Below, piece by piece: positions 11,512 through 23,604 of a stretch of 64,000 nt of DNA (the first letter of the stretch is position 1; the number at the start of each line of letters is the position of its first letter). The position numbers were made by a program, and so were the translations under genes. Where the stretch lies: the NCBI GenBank assembly GCA_951799445.1, contig OX637290.1, forward strand, positions 32,482,987 through 32,546,986, in the 5' to 3' direction. Under the pieces are notes generated by a model. It worked only from the letters and a program-made list of their open reading frames with translations. It made no database searches and was not told the DNA's origin. Origin of the DNA: Pseudisothecium myosuroides. Taxonomy: Eukaryota > Streptophyta > Bryopsida > Hypnales > Lembophyllaceae.

Positions 11512-14500
11512 GTTTTTTTATAGATTTCGGCCTTGACATTTGATGGACTACAAGGTCATTTTAGTAATTGCTCTTGTATAATCCTGTAAGGTTTGTGTAC
11601 ACTTTGGAGCACTTTGACTATAAAGGCCCCTCCCTAATTTAGAATTCTACTTCCTTGGACATTGACAGGAATGTATGGGTTCGAGAAAATGTTAGTGGAG
11701 TACCCAGGTTGAATTTGGACTGAAAGCCTACCCATGGCCTTGCCCAAGCTTTTTTGGGCATGAACTACAATTTTTTGCTTTAATGTAATTAACCGTGCCT
11801 GTGCTTCCCCTCGTCCTTTAAAAACAACATTGTCTTCCACAACTTGTCATGGATAAATTCAAATCGAAAAAAAAAATTGGTGCAACGGCAAGGTACTCCT
11901 TGCCCCCACATCCAAAAAAAGTTTCAAAAAATAAAGTGACTATTTCCGCTCTCAGTGACCTGACCAAAAATGTTAAATTGCCAAAAAACGTTGTCTAGTC
12001 CTTTAGAGGTTAATTAGACATTCTTGAAGTACAAAATGCTTCAACTTTCATTGGTTCCTTTTCAAAACAAGTACTAAGTTTGAATAAATGCTTTGTGATA
12101 TTTGGGCCAATGAGTGATAATAAGAACCTAAATCTAGTTGGTGGCAAATGATTGGTGTCAGAAAAGGGTGAGGATAATTTTGTTGGTTGACATTTTATAA
12201 GTTTGATTGATTTGCCTTTGAACATTGCAGTAGTTGTTTGAAGACCTTCAATTAAATTATAAGTTTAAACAATTTTAAGTATGAAAATTTCCAATCCAAT
12301 TATTCATTGATACCTATAGCTGGACCATTACGTGTTAATGAACAAGAGTAAGTACACATACAACTATATAATACTATTGGAAGGAGGCAGAGAATCGATC
12401 AAAGAAAGTTGTAGTAAAAACCAAAAGGAGATGGAACTACAAGTGGAAAAAACAATGCTTTGGTTGCTAAGAGCCTAAAAGTAGATAACAAGGGGCAGAG
12501 AGAGGAAAGAGAGGTAGGCGTGGGCACTTGTGCAATGGAAATTGGAGTCTCTTGTAACTTGCCATCTTATAAAGAATAGAAGATGCTATTAATATTTTAT
12601 ATCAAACAAAGGCAAAGTAGTCTGATGGGATTGTTTGCTTAATGTGGGGACGGTGCGTATATGGTGTGGTACCAAGCCAAAAGAAACCACCCAACAACCC
12701 CAATCCAAGAGAACCACTGGATCAAAGTGCGCAACAGGTCCTATATATATTTTGCTTTGAAAAGGAGAATTTATAGGAGGGCTCCTATATAAAACTAAAC
12801 CAAGAGGTAGTCGGTGAGGTGGTAGAGAGGAAGAGTGTTGATGCTGAGGGACGGAGGCTAGGGCAAAGCAAATATTACAAGTAGGTGGTTGTGCTAAGGA
12901 CAAACACAGCTAGCAAGGATAGAGGGGCAAATGGTGTCTAGATAGAAAATAGGGCAAAAGAAAAAAAATTTACTTCTACTTTTACCTCTTGGGAGAAATT
13001 TCAAATTAATTGAATTGTTTTGTAAGAATTTACACTTCATTATCAAGTGCTGGTTTAAAATTTATAAATATTTTGTCAATGAGATTTATCTAGGTAAGAA
13101 TACAAACACCTAATTGTCGTCTCATGAACAAAGGTTGAACATTTTTCAAATATATTGTTTTAGTTGATTCAAAATTTGTTTTGACCAAAGACTAGATACA
13201 GTTTCTGATTTGCCGCACTCTCATTGTATTGGTCTTCCTATAAAGCTTCCATTGTTGTACTCAAGGTGAATGTCTATTTTGAATTTTTACATTTGGATTT
13301 TGGAATTGATATTGCAAAGTCTTGATTTGGTTCCAAAATTTCTAAATTCTCATCAATTGGTTGCAAAAGGGTATACTCTAGAGCAAATTTAACTTATCCA
13401 ACATTTCTCTGGAGTATATATTTTGGAAGTATAATTAGTCATTGAATTGAGTAAGGGCTAGGTGGTAGCGTTTGTAGAAATGGTCTTTTAAAATTGTGTT
13501 TTTTGGGCAGCCAAAATGCTTGTTAGCTCTTGCTTTGACACCATCTTTTTTGCTGATTTTAGGGTTGCAATTTGAACCCTAAACCGTCAAGATTGGAGAT
13601 CAAATTTACCACTAGGTTGTAGAAATTTAGTCAAAACAGGGGGTCGTCAAGAAGCGCCTGTAGACCATCACTTTATATCTAAGATGAGCACACCTACTGT
13701 TGTTAAGTTTAGTCCTCTTTTTAGAAGGTTGCCACTCGTTACATTTCACAATTTGGCTTGAATTCATGTGCCAAATCGCCTTTAGTTTTTTTTTAAAGTT
13801 TGAAGTCAGTGCTTCAAATTGTTGCATATGTTTGGAAAGAGGGACTGGCTTTGAATTTCTTGACTTTTTGAGAATATGAGGTTGGAATTCTCTTGTTTTT
13901 CTGTGTGTTAGGTAACAAATGTGTTGTATTTCAATGTTTGGTTGTGTCTGCTTCTTTTATTTTGACAGTTTTTGCTTCAACCTTTAGCGTCAAGGACTAT
14001 GCTGATTTTCATTGACAGTTTAAAAAAATTGTCAGGAGTCCGACTCAAGAATAGTGGTAGTTACACCTTCTTCACTGCTTGCCTATTCTTCAAAGAATAG
14101 GAATGAGGCGACTCTCCATTGACTTCCTGTTGATTCTCCATGGCAGAATATTTTTCTTTTGTGAAATCTTCTCTATATCCATTGTTCACCTTCAAAGGTG
14201 AAAAATGGGAGTGAAATTTTTGATGTGGTGCTCCGTAGTTTCAAACCCTAAATTTTGATCTAGCGCGATGGCACGAGTTGCACACATAGCTTGCGGTGGT
14301 AACGTCATCCCATTTGATTGGATCTCGGAACCCTATAGAGTTACCTCCATCTAGTCTTCTAAGTATATCAATCCTCCAATTTTAATTCTCCATATTCGAC
14401 ATACCAAAAAGGGGGGTCACACCTTTTTCACCCAAAGCTACTTTCTATTGACTTTATCAATATCTCATTCTTCATAAAAGTTTACTTAGTGAAGAAGGTG

Positions 14501-16373
14501 TGACTAGGGGAGGCAACTTATTCCCGATCGATGCCCACATTCTGGCTATGTATATTGTTCTCTTTCCGTGAACAATGATTAATTATAGCACGATTCTCGA
14601 TGCAGTTGTGGAACATAATGATTGGCCACAAGACTCTCAATATTGCAACCACCCCTTGGTCAATTCTGTTTTCAGCCCATGGTGGAAATAGCAAGCCCTA
14701 TATCACCGGTATGGGAAGAACAAAATCTTCCATTGAAAAATTCACAGTAATTATGTTTTGAGAAGGAAAAATCTATAAATTATAAAAACCTTCCAAACTC
14801 TATTTCTGCACACAAGAAAATTTCTATACTAAGGAAATCTGCCCTACAAATGTATGTAATTGCTTAACTAATCGAAAATGGGTTGCCTTCCCTACTCGTA
14901 GTATGTTTGTGACACTATTGCAAACTCCACTATTTTTCATTTTGTAAATTTTGACCTCTTGACTTTTCACTTATTTGGTTACAAGTGGTATAATGATTGA
15001 ATAGGGGTGGGATTGCTCCATATCGTTGAATGTGCAACCAATAGGAAATTGGTATAGGCATAAAGAGAATGCATTCGCCTTTTGGCCTTTCTTTTTACAG
15101 TTTATTGAAAGCTTGAAATGAGGTATGATTGTGAAAATGGGAGTAATTACTATGGTGTGAGTTGGTTTGAAATTGAAGTTTCATTTTTGGGCGTGTGAGG
15201 TTTAGGGTTTCAGGTTATGCAATGTAATTGTGCTTCTTATAGGGTTTAGGTTCACAATACAGCAGCTGAAAAGGAGATGCACGTGCAATGAGAAATTCAA
15301 TTGTATGCAACTCTAGAAGGGAGTTCAATGACCTCGCTAGATTCGCATTCACAGTTCAATCTTTTCAAATGTGCAGAGTTAACGGGTAGTCATAGATTGG
15401 TCTCTATCTCACAACAGAGTGCAATGACAACTTTTTAGCCAAGACAAGTTAGTTTTGTTTACGCTAGGACAACTTGAACATGAAAAATATAGCGGGTTGT
15501 TAACACCTCAACAACAACATTTCACTAGGTTTGTGCACAAAGTAAATGGGGAGGCTTGCCTTTGATGTCGGATGGAAAAGGGTAGGCCTTCACCTCCAAT
15601 GCTGCAATAATCAAACCGGCAGGCTACCTATCTAGGTCAATGTTATCCTGTCCATGCCTTGGGTGATTTTTTTGAGGGTTTATTTGGAGACTAAGACATA
15701 ATTTTATAAGCCTAGGCCGTAATTTTACAAGCTTTTTGAGGTGTGATCATAGTTTACAAGCTCCTAAGTTTTTTGGGGTATGAGTATAGTTTACAAGCTT
15801 TCAAGGGTTTTGGGGACCAAATTTTTTTTGAAGGTGTTGGGGCGTGATTTTTCCTAGGGTTTTGGAGCAGTTTAATGTTATTGTAAGCAATTGTTTTTGG
15901 AAGTTGGAAGAGCTTTGTTTAGAGTGAGGTTTGAGAATGAATTTTTTTGGTATGTTTATTTCTTTTTTCCATTATTATTTTTGGAAGTAGTTGTATATAT
16001 TATGAAAAATGTTTATTTGATTTTTGAAACTTTTATTTTGTCTGTATAGTAAAGTTTTGAAGGTTTTGTCCTTCTTATGTTTTGAGGACCAAATTTTTCT
16101 CAAAATGATTTGGGAGTGTTTCACAAAGCAATTTGGAGCTTTCTGGTGTTGCTCAAGTTGTGGGCATGTTGATGATGCTTTCTACATCAATGAAGATCTC
16201 CTTGAGTTTCAAATCAAGGGCTTTGGAGGTATTGAATTTTAGTAGTGGAACTTCAAAGGGGGTCACTTCCTTTCATTGTTGTTGTTACTTGCCTCAAAAA
16301 AGAAATCCAATGCTTTCTACTATTCTGGGTAGAGCCTAGGCAATCAACACATTAAAACTATGTAGAAAAGGTA
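11512..16373. other. Long AT-rich spacer without a supported gene
   Basis: Open frames up to ~104 codons exist on both strands but show no recognisable domain or coding bias. A TTTAGAGGTTAA string near 12001-12012 resembles the right end of a piggyBac-type MITE, but no left end was found. Inverted ACCTTCTTCAC / GTGAAGAAGGT motifs at ~14066 and ~14491 hint at a decayed inverted-repeat element. Between ~15680 and 15860 a 'TTTACAAGCT...TTTTGGGG' phrase recurs several times. None of this is enough to name an element. Confidence 0.45.
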
Positions 16374-17275
16374 GTGTGGAGATCAATTAATGAAATGCAC
16401 CACAACAAATTTAAGAAGTTTTATAGGATGAGTTTTGGTGCATTTGACACTTTAGTGAACATATTGACTCTTTTCTTGAAAAATAGGTGCGTGAATCAAG
16501 TGCGGCCTCAAATGGAAATCAAAAAAATTGTAGCATGTGTAATTTATAGATTTGCACATGGTAGATTGTTTTAGGATTGAAGCTCCAACCAATAGAAAGT
16601 ATGTTGACATTGTTTGTGACATACTAACTGATGGAGATAAATTATTTAGTTGCTACATTTTTATTATAACTGAAGACCGCCTTCAGAGCATCATCTTGAA
16701 TTTTGAGGAATTAATGGATTAATGGATCTTGCCCAATATATGTAGAGTAATTGATGAAACACATATGCTGTTAGCAAAAAATTCGAGTAGAAAAATCACA
16801 TTAGCAACTAATGATTTTTTTTAATTTAGTAAAATTTCCACTCTATTATATTGCAACTTTACAAACGGTTTGTGAAACATGAAATATTTTTTAGAATGTA
16901 TGCTCTGGGCAACCTGGAGGACTGAATGTTACCAACCAATTTAAAGTGTCTAGTTTATAGAAGGGTTTGAGGTAACAAGAGATTATGCAAGAATTAGAGG
17001 TGTTGGTTGGAGATGTCAGGTGTACATCTTACTTGATTGGAGAAGCTACCTATCTCATTCTCACCTATTTGATAAAGAATTGGAAGGCCTCCAATTATTT
17101 GCAAAAAAAAAGGTTTATTAATTCTATGAACTCTAGAAGAGTGGTGATTGAACAAGCTTTTGGCACATTGAAGATTAGATCAAGAATTTTGAAGAATTTT
17201 AATTCTAGAGTTGACAGAGTTACAAAGAGCCACATGATTACTTTAGTTTGTTATTGGTTATACAACTATTGTTAG
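16374..17275 (+). pseudogene. Decayed PIF/Harbinger transposase (DDE_4 nuclease family)
   Basis: Three pieces in different frames follow the order of a HARBI1-like nuclease. At 16374-16574 is the N-terminal region (FYRMSFGAFDTLVNIL... KIVACVIYRFAHG). At ~16660-16820 is 'LQSIILNFEELMD' followed by 'PNICRVIDETHMLL', matching the family pattern around the first catalytic Asp (I-D-x-T-H). At 16985-17275 are 'YLIGEATY..LTYLIK' (the G-D-x-x-Y position with Asp changed to Glu) and the conserved 'VVIEQAFGTLKIRSRIL' helix. Stops and frameshifts separate the pieces. These transposases normally act with a Myb-like partner; none was seen. It may be a distant relative of the source that mobilised the TTA-flanked MITE at 8916, but that is only inference. 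Confidence 0.75.
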
Positions 17276-18447
17276 ATGTTAAACTTGCCAAAGCCTCATG
17301 TGGCTAATGCAAGTTTACAAAAAGATCAAGTTGCTAGATTTGGGAATGCAAGATTACCTGTGGCTAGGGAGGGAGAACAAGCAAAATATGTGGGAGAAAG
17401 ACTTATTAAAAAATTGTTTAGGCAATGGATTTTGCAAAATTCTAATGATGAATGAGTACAGATGACATTTCAAATTTGTATTTTTTCTAAGCTTTAAATT
17501 TGAATGCACGTATACATGTATATATAATATAGAAAAAAATGTATTCAATATAATGGAATTCGGAACAAATCTTTCTAAACTCAAATCAAATCAAATCAAA
17601 TTCCAAATAAGATTGGAAAGAAAATTCAAGTATTCTAAACTTCTAAAACTAGATAACTCACAAGATGAAACATCTATTAAGAACTACTTAAAGAATCCTT
17701 GATTTTTTAAGCTTCTACAAATAAAATTGATATCTACAATTGCCCCCTCATGACCATCTTCCTACCCTCTTTCTCATTACCTATCAACTTCTCAATGATT
17801 TGCAACTTCATCTTCTCTACCTTCGAAATTCCCTTTGAAAATTGTTAATGGCTAAAGCAATAGATTCATCTCCTATACCCAACTTCCTTTTCTACTTTCT
17901 TATAGTCCCGTTCACTTGTCCTTCACATCCCAATTGATTTATAGCTTGTGTACGTGGTGACTGTAAAGAAGTTGCACTAGTAGTGGAAGGAGGAGAAGTC
18001 CTAGGCCCGTTCCCTTCATCAAAATTTGATTTTTAGAATGCTATAAACCTTGAGTGGATCACTCTTTGTATTTTTTGTACACCATGTGTGGCAACACATA
18101 CAATCTACTTATGGTTGTGGGACTGTTTATAGAATTTAGCTTGGAGTTCGGAAAACTATTTTTTTTTTAATCATAAAAAGTGGCCATCTATTTCTTCAAT
18201 TCTCAAATAGATTTGTAGCAATATAATTAGGGTGATACTTTGTGGCACCTTTGTCAAAAGTAGATTATATGTAGGTTATGTTTGCCGCTACACTTTAAAT
18301 ATAGCAATCATTAGGTTATTTTGAAAAATACATAAAATTTTCTTTAAAAAGAATAGCCAATAGCTTTTCACTACCCAAAACAAGTGGAAAATTGTGTATA
18401 AATAAAAAATGGAAAGAATGAAAAGTAATTTGAAGTAGATGTGTAAA
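17276..18447. other. AT-rich spacer, nothing recognised
   Basis: It contains a short TCAAA tandem near 17580-17600 and otherwise no supported coding or structured feature. The last part may hold more of the decayed piggyBac transposase that becomes readable just before 18555. Confidence 0.4.
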
Positions 18448-18554
18448 AAACAAGATCAATTTTTTTATCACATTATGGAGAAGGGGCCATATATGTATCC
18501 AATTTAGACATGGCGAAGCACAATTAACGCATAATGTTGTATTGCCCTTGGTTG
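18448..18554 (+). pseudogene. piggyBac transposase, 5' fragment left of copia insertion A/B
   Basis: The frame running into the insertion reads RHGEAQLTHNVVLPLV. If the GGTTG target duplication is collapsed, it continues in frame as APIEDKGHVIIMDNFF at 32207. This matches the piggyBac family pattern 'xxVVxxLxxPxxxKGHxxxxDNFFTS', which holds a catalytic Asp. The two halves are one gene split by a copia insertion. Upstream sequence is too decayed to read with confidence. Confidence 0.65.
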
Positions 18555-18864
18555 TGTTGAAGGAAGTGCGTGGTATGGTTTAGATGGCTTATAGGAGCTT
18601 CTAGTATGGGGTGACCTTAGTTGGATGATGTAGGAGCTCATACGATGGGCTGACCTTCGTTAGGAGTTGTTTGTAGTCAAACCAATGTGCATTTAGAGAA
18701 GGCAGCCCTTGTAGAGGTGATATAACCGATATGGTTAGTCATAGCACTTGGTGGTAGAGTAGTATAAGAGATCAGCCCTTGCATGGGCTTAGTACCCCTT
18801 TCCCAACCTTCTTTGTGATACCCCTTAATTGGAATACATTACCTTGGTGTTCTTTTCTTCAAAA
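18555..18864 (+). repeat. Copia copy A, 5' LTR (310 bp)
   Basis: Begins TGTTGAAGG and ends CTTCAAAA, directly followed by the primer-binding site. The family's ideal ends are TGTTGAAG...CTTCAACA, an 8-bp terminal inverted repeat. Left flank GGTTG (18550-18554) is repeated after the LTR ending at 32206, so this LTR is the left boundary of the whole A/B unit. Confidence 0.92.
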
Positions 18865-18878
18865 GGTTATGGGCCCAC
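18865..18878 (+). promoter_or_regulatory. Primer-binding site of copy A (initiator tRNA-Met anticodon arm)
   Basis: GGTTATGGGCCCAC starts immediately after the LTR. Its complement GTGGGCCCATAACC corresponds to the anticodon stem-loop of eukaryotic initiator tRNA-Met, not the 3' acceptor end that most plant LTR elements use. Drosophila copia primes from a cut half of this tRNA with a near-identical site. The same 14 bases follow the LTR in copies B (22764-22777), C (30828-30841, minus) and I (50069-50082, minus); copy E has one change (36099-36112). Confidence 0.8.
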
Positions 18879-19131
18879 TCATGTGAGTTGCTACAAAGAG
18901 GTCAGATCTCTTTGCAAGGTGTGTTGGTGGAGAAGTATTGGAGCTTCAAGCAAGTGAAGTTTGGGGTTGTTTTGGAGCATTTTGGATCAAGATCTTGCAA
19001 GTTTGTAAGGTATTTTCTTGTTTTGAGTTCCATTTTGTTCTTGGAGGGCTGATTTGGTGCTTCATGGTGTGAGTTGAGAGCTAGGGTTTGATCTTGTCTC
19101 AAGGAGGGCTGATTTGTTCATATAGTGCCTT

Positions 19132-19515
19132 ATTGGAGAGACTTGGAGCATTTGAGTGTTCACAAGAGAGATTTGGACCACTTGAGATCTGATTGGAGAG
19201 ACTTGGAGCATTTGAGTGTTCACAAGAGAGATTTGGATCACTTAAGATCTGATTGGAGACACTTGGAACATTTGAGGGTTCACAAGAGAGATTTGGATCA
19301 CTTGAGATCTGATTGGAGAGACTTGGAGCATTAGAGTGTTCACAAGAGAGACTTGGATCACTTGGGATCTGATTGGAGAGACTTGGAGCATTGGAGTGTT
19401 CACAAGAGAGATTTAGGCCACTTGGGACCTGATTGGAGAGACTTGGAGCATTGGAGTGTTCACAAGTGAGATTTGGATCAGTTGGGATCTGATTGGAGAG
19501 ACTTGGAGCACTTGA
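19132..19515 (+). repeat. 60-bp tandem repeats in the leader of copy A
   Basis: About six near-identical 60-bp units (core ACTTGGAGCATT..GTGTTCACAAG..GATTTGGATCACTT..GATCTGATTGGAGAG) lie between the primer site and the gag start. Since 60 is divisible by three, several frames stay open through the array on both strands; the antisense frame reads a 20-residue unit containing SNAPSLSNQIPSDPNLSCEH. I see no reason to call it a protein: openness is expected from the period. Confidence 0.9.
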
Positions 19516-19687
19516 TGTCCTTGTAGAGTTCATGCAACCATAAGAGGGCTGGTTGTGCATTTGGAAACCATTGGAGGGGTTCTTGGAGAGATATAGACCA
19601 CCTAGGGTTGTGTTGGAGTTGGTGCAGCCACAAGAGGTGTGGTAGAAGGCTGATTGGGACTTCCTTTGGAGTGGGAGTCATTTCACC

Positions 19688-22453
19688 ATGGCTACTAGTG
19701 AAGGAGACGGCGTGAGGGTCATTGACAAGTTCAATGGAGACAACTTTGGACTTTGGAAGTTCAAGATGGAGATGATCTTGGCCGAAAAGGACTTATGGGA
19801 GATTGTGGAGGGCACTGAGACACCTCCTTCATCCGATGCCGATGTCGATGTAAAAGCCAAGAAGTCCTATCATAGGAGGGTCAAGAAGGCCTTCTCTGTG
19901 ATTGCTTGCAATCTTGCAGATAGGCAACTTGCACATGTTCAAGCATGCAAGGGACCAGCAGAAGCATGGCAAGTTCTTTGCAACATCCATGAAACAAAGA
20001 GCTTGTCCAACATGCTCTTTCTTCGGTGCAAGTTCTTCACGTGCAAGATGCAAGAGGGCGAGGACATGCTGGACCACATCAACAAGGTCAAGGCACTTGC
20101 GGACCAACTAGCTTGTTTGGAGGTGCCCATGACGGATGGAGACATTGTCATGACATTGCTTGAGAGTTTGCCGCCTTCGTATGAGTATCTCATCACCGCT
20201 TTGGAGACAAGACCCATGGAGGAGTTCACGCTTGCTTTCATTACAACAAGGTTGATGCATGAGGTGTCCAAGAGGAAGGAGAATGAGACCCAAGACGGAG
20301 GGGCAGCTCTTCTCTCACGATATGGCCAAGGAGGGACCTCACAACATCGGAAGGAGACACGCACGTGCTACAATTGTGGGAAGCCCGGTCACCTTGCATG
20401 ATATTGTAAGCAGCCCAAGAAGGAGAGTGCTAACAAGGCTAGTGTGAAGGAGGAAGAAGATGAGTTTGCATTTGCGGCTAATGATGGGTATGATAACACC
20501 AACATGTTCCATTGGATCATTGACTCGGGTGCTACTCAACACATGACCCCGCATAGGCAAGCTTTCCTCACGTATGAGAACCGCAAGGTGTATTTGGGTG
20601 ACAATGGCGTGGTGGATGCCATTGGCATGGGTTGCATTGTGGTGGAGGTGGAGCTGAAGGGCCAATTGAGATGGATTCGCATCCAAGATGCATTGCATGT
20701 GCCCAAGCTGCATGCCAACTTGCTCTTCGTGAGCAAGTTGGTGTCACAAGATTTGAAGGTGCAATTCAACAACAAGGGTTGTGTTTTGGGTGCACCCAAT
20801 GGAGAAATGATTGTCACCGCACCGAGAGAAGGCAATTTGTACCAACTCAAGTTCAAAACGATGAATGGTACCAGCGTGGCGTGTGTGGCACAAGGAGCAC
20901 TCCACCAACAGTCATTGGAACTATGGCACAAGAGATTGGGCCACCTCAATGTGAAGAGTGTGTAGAGCCTTCAAGGCATGGTGGGTGGCATGCAAGTGAT
21001 AAAGAGCTCAGGCGACCTTACATGTGAGGCTTGCATTGAAGGCAAGCAAGCTAGGAAACCATTTCCAAGTGATGGAGCGACAAGGGCAACTAAGGTGTTG
21101 GAGATTGTGCACTCCGATGTATGCGGCCCAATGAGGACTACTTCCATGGGTGGCGCAAGGTATTTTTTGACTTTCATTGATGACTTCTCGAGGAAGATTT
21201 GGGTGTTCATGCTCAAGTGCAAGAGTGATGTTTTTGAGAGGTTCAAGGCATGGAAGGCCCTTGTGGAGAATGAATCGGGGCAGAAAGTGATGGTGTTGAG
21301 ATCGGACAACGGAGGGGAATACATGTCCAAGGCCTTCATGAGGGACCATGGCATTCAACATCAAACTTCGGCCCCTTATACTCCACAACAAAATGGTGTG
21401 GCGGAGCGTGCCAACCACACACTTGTGGAGATGGCACGAGCCATATTGCATGCCCAAGGCCGCACGTATGATCTTTGGGCGGAGGCCGTATCAAATGCGG
21501 CATACACACGCAATAGGTGTCCCACAATTGCGGTAGCATCTATGACACCACAAGAAGCATGGAGCAGGAAGAGGCCAAACCTTGGTCACATGCGCATTTT
21601 TGAATGCGTTGCATATGCCTTGGATTTGAGCCCAAAGCGCTCCAAGCTTGATGCAAGGGGCACCAAGTGATTGTTTTAGGCTATTGGGAGGGCTCCAAAG
21701 CCTACCGGCTTATGTGTTTGGAGTCGAAGAAGATCATCAAGAGTCGAGATGTCACCTTCGTTGAGGAGAAGCAAGGGTGTCTATGACTTTAGAGATGTGT
21801 CCAAGTGGGAGCAATGGAGGACTAGAGCTTGAGGTGGACAAATCTCCAACCATCCAGGCTTTGCCGAAAGAGGATGGAGACCAAGAAGAGACACCACCAA
21901 CACCCAAGGAGAAGTCTACCACATCCTCCAGTTGGGCACCAAGCAAAGATGATGGAGAAGGCGATGTTTCTCAAGAGCCAAGATATCCTACAAGGGAGCG
22001 TAGGCCGCTTGGATAATGGTGGATGAACCACATTTTGCCTCAAAAGCAAGTGGAGTATGCCAATGTGGCATATGCAAGAGATCCACGCAATGTTGGGGAA
22101 GCCATGAAGAGTCCAGATGCAAGCAAGTGGGAGCAAGCCATGCAAGAGGAGTATGCCTCACTTATGAGCAAAGGTACTTGGGAACTCTCTCCGCTTCCTT
22201 CTGATCGGGCAAGTGTTAGATGCAAGTGGGTGTTTTGCACCAAGAGAGACGCCTTGGGCCACATTGTGCGCTACAAGGCAAGATTGGTGGCCAAGGGGTA
22301 TACCTGGAGGAGGTGATCTACATGGACCAGCCAAAGGGCTTTGTTCAAGAAGGACGAGAACACCTCAAGTGTAAGCTTAAGAAGGCCATCTACGGGTTGA
22401 GGCAGTCCTGAAGAGCATGGTACATGGACATTGATGTATTGTTTGCAAGGGAA
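19688..22453 (+). pseudogene. Copia copy A gag-pol, truncated
   Basis: Encodes Gag, CCHC zinc knuckle, aspartic protease (DSGA), GAG-pre-integrase, integrase core and the start of reverse transcriptase. It is broken by a TGA inside the zinc knuckle (20399, also present in copy B), a TAG after LNVKSV (~20963), a TGA at ~21668, small in-frame deletions in the protease and integrase regions, and a ~160-bp deletion in the RT near 22304. The sequence stops inside the RT exactly where the 5' LTR of copy B begins; the remaining RT and RNase H of A are missing. The likely history is that B inserted here and recombination between 3' LTRs then removed A's tail. Confidence 0.88.
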
Positions 22454-22763
22454 TGTTGAAGGAAGTGCGTAGTATGGATTAGATGGCTTATAGGAGCTCC
22501 TAGTATAGTCTAACCTTAGTTGGATGTTGTAGGAGCTCATACGATGGGCTGACCTTAGTTAGGAGTTGTTTGTAGTCAAACCAATGTGCATTTAGAGAGG
22601 GCAGCCCTTGTGGAGGTAATATAACCCATATGGTTAGTCCTTGGCCTTGATGGTAGAGTAGTATAAGAGATCAGCCCTTGCATGGGCTTGGTACCCCTTT
22701 CCCAACCTTGTTTGTGATACCCCTTCATTGGAATGCATTACCTTGGTGTTCTTTTCTTCAAAA
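22454..22763 (+). repeat. Copia copy B, 5' LTR (310 bp)
   Basis: TGTTGAAGG...CTTCAAAA, same length as the LTR of A, followed by primer site GGTTATGGGCCCAC at 22764-22777. The junction with copy A's RT (...GCAAGGGAA) is exactly at the LTR terminus, as expected from integrase action rather than random breakage. Confidence 0.92.
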
Positions 22764-22999
22764 GGTTATGGGCCCACTCATGTGAGTTGCTACAAAGAGG
22801 TCAGATCTCTTTGCAATTTGGGGTCGTTTTGGAGCATTTTGGATCAAGATCTTGCAAGTTTGTGAGGTATTCTCTTGTTTTGGGTTCCACTTTGTTCTTG
22901 GAGGGCTGATTTGGTGCTTCATGGTGTGAGTTGAGAGCTAGGGTTTGATCTAGTCTCAAGGAGGGCTGATTTGTTCATATAGTGCCTTATTTGAGTGAT

Positions 23000-23432
23000 T
23001 TGGAGCATTTGTAATTTGATTGGAGAGATTTGGACCACTTGAGATCTGATTGGAGAGACTTGGAGCATTAGAGTGTTCACAAGAGAGATTTGGATCACTT
23101 GAGATCTGATTGGAGAGACTTGGAGCATTGGAGTGTTCACAAGAGAGATTGGGATCACTTGAGATCTGATTCGAGAGACTTGGAGCATTCGAGGGTTCAC
23201 AAGAAAGATTTGGATCACTTGGGATCTGATTTGAGAGACTTGGAGCATTGGAGTGTTCACAAGAGAGATTTGGATCACTTGAGATCTGATTGGAGAGACT
23301 AGGAGCATTGGAGTGTTCACAAGAGAGATTTGGATCACTTGAGATCTGATTGGAGAGACTAGGAGCATTGGAGTGTTCACAAGTGAGATTTGGATCAGTT
23401 GGGATCTGATTGGAGAGACTTGGAGCACTTGA
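23000..23432 (+). repeat. 60-bp tandem repeats in the leader of copy B
   Basis: About seven units of the same 60-bp repeat as in copy A, lying between the primer site and the gag start at 23605. The antisense frame again stays open through the array. Confidence 0.88.
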
Positions 23433-23604
23433 TGTCCTTGTAGAGTTCATGCAACCATAAGAGGGCTGGTTGTGCATTTGGAAACCATTGGAGGGTTTCT
23501 TGGAGAGATTTAGACCACTTAGGGTCAAATTGGAGTTGGTGCGACCACAAGAGGTGTGGTAGAAGGCTGATTGGGACTTCCTTTGGAGTGGGAGTCATTG
23601 CACC

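Noticed and set aside
12589..12903. 104-codon minus-strand open frame
   Set aside because: Low-complexity Ser/Pro/Leu/His sequence without domain or neighbouring exons.
14060..14510. Possible inverted-repeat element with ACCTTCTTCAC / GTGAAGAAGGT
   Set aside because: The matching arms are only about 11-15 bases and I found no target duplication or clear ends.
19132..19515. Regular spaced repeats considered as a CRISPR-like array
   Set aside because: The 60-bp units are contiguous and repeat along their entire length, lie in retrotransposon leaders, and the genome is eukaryotic.
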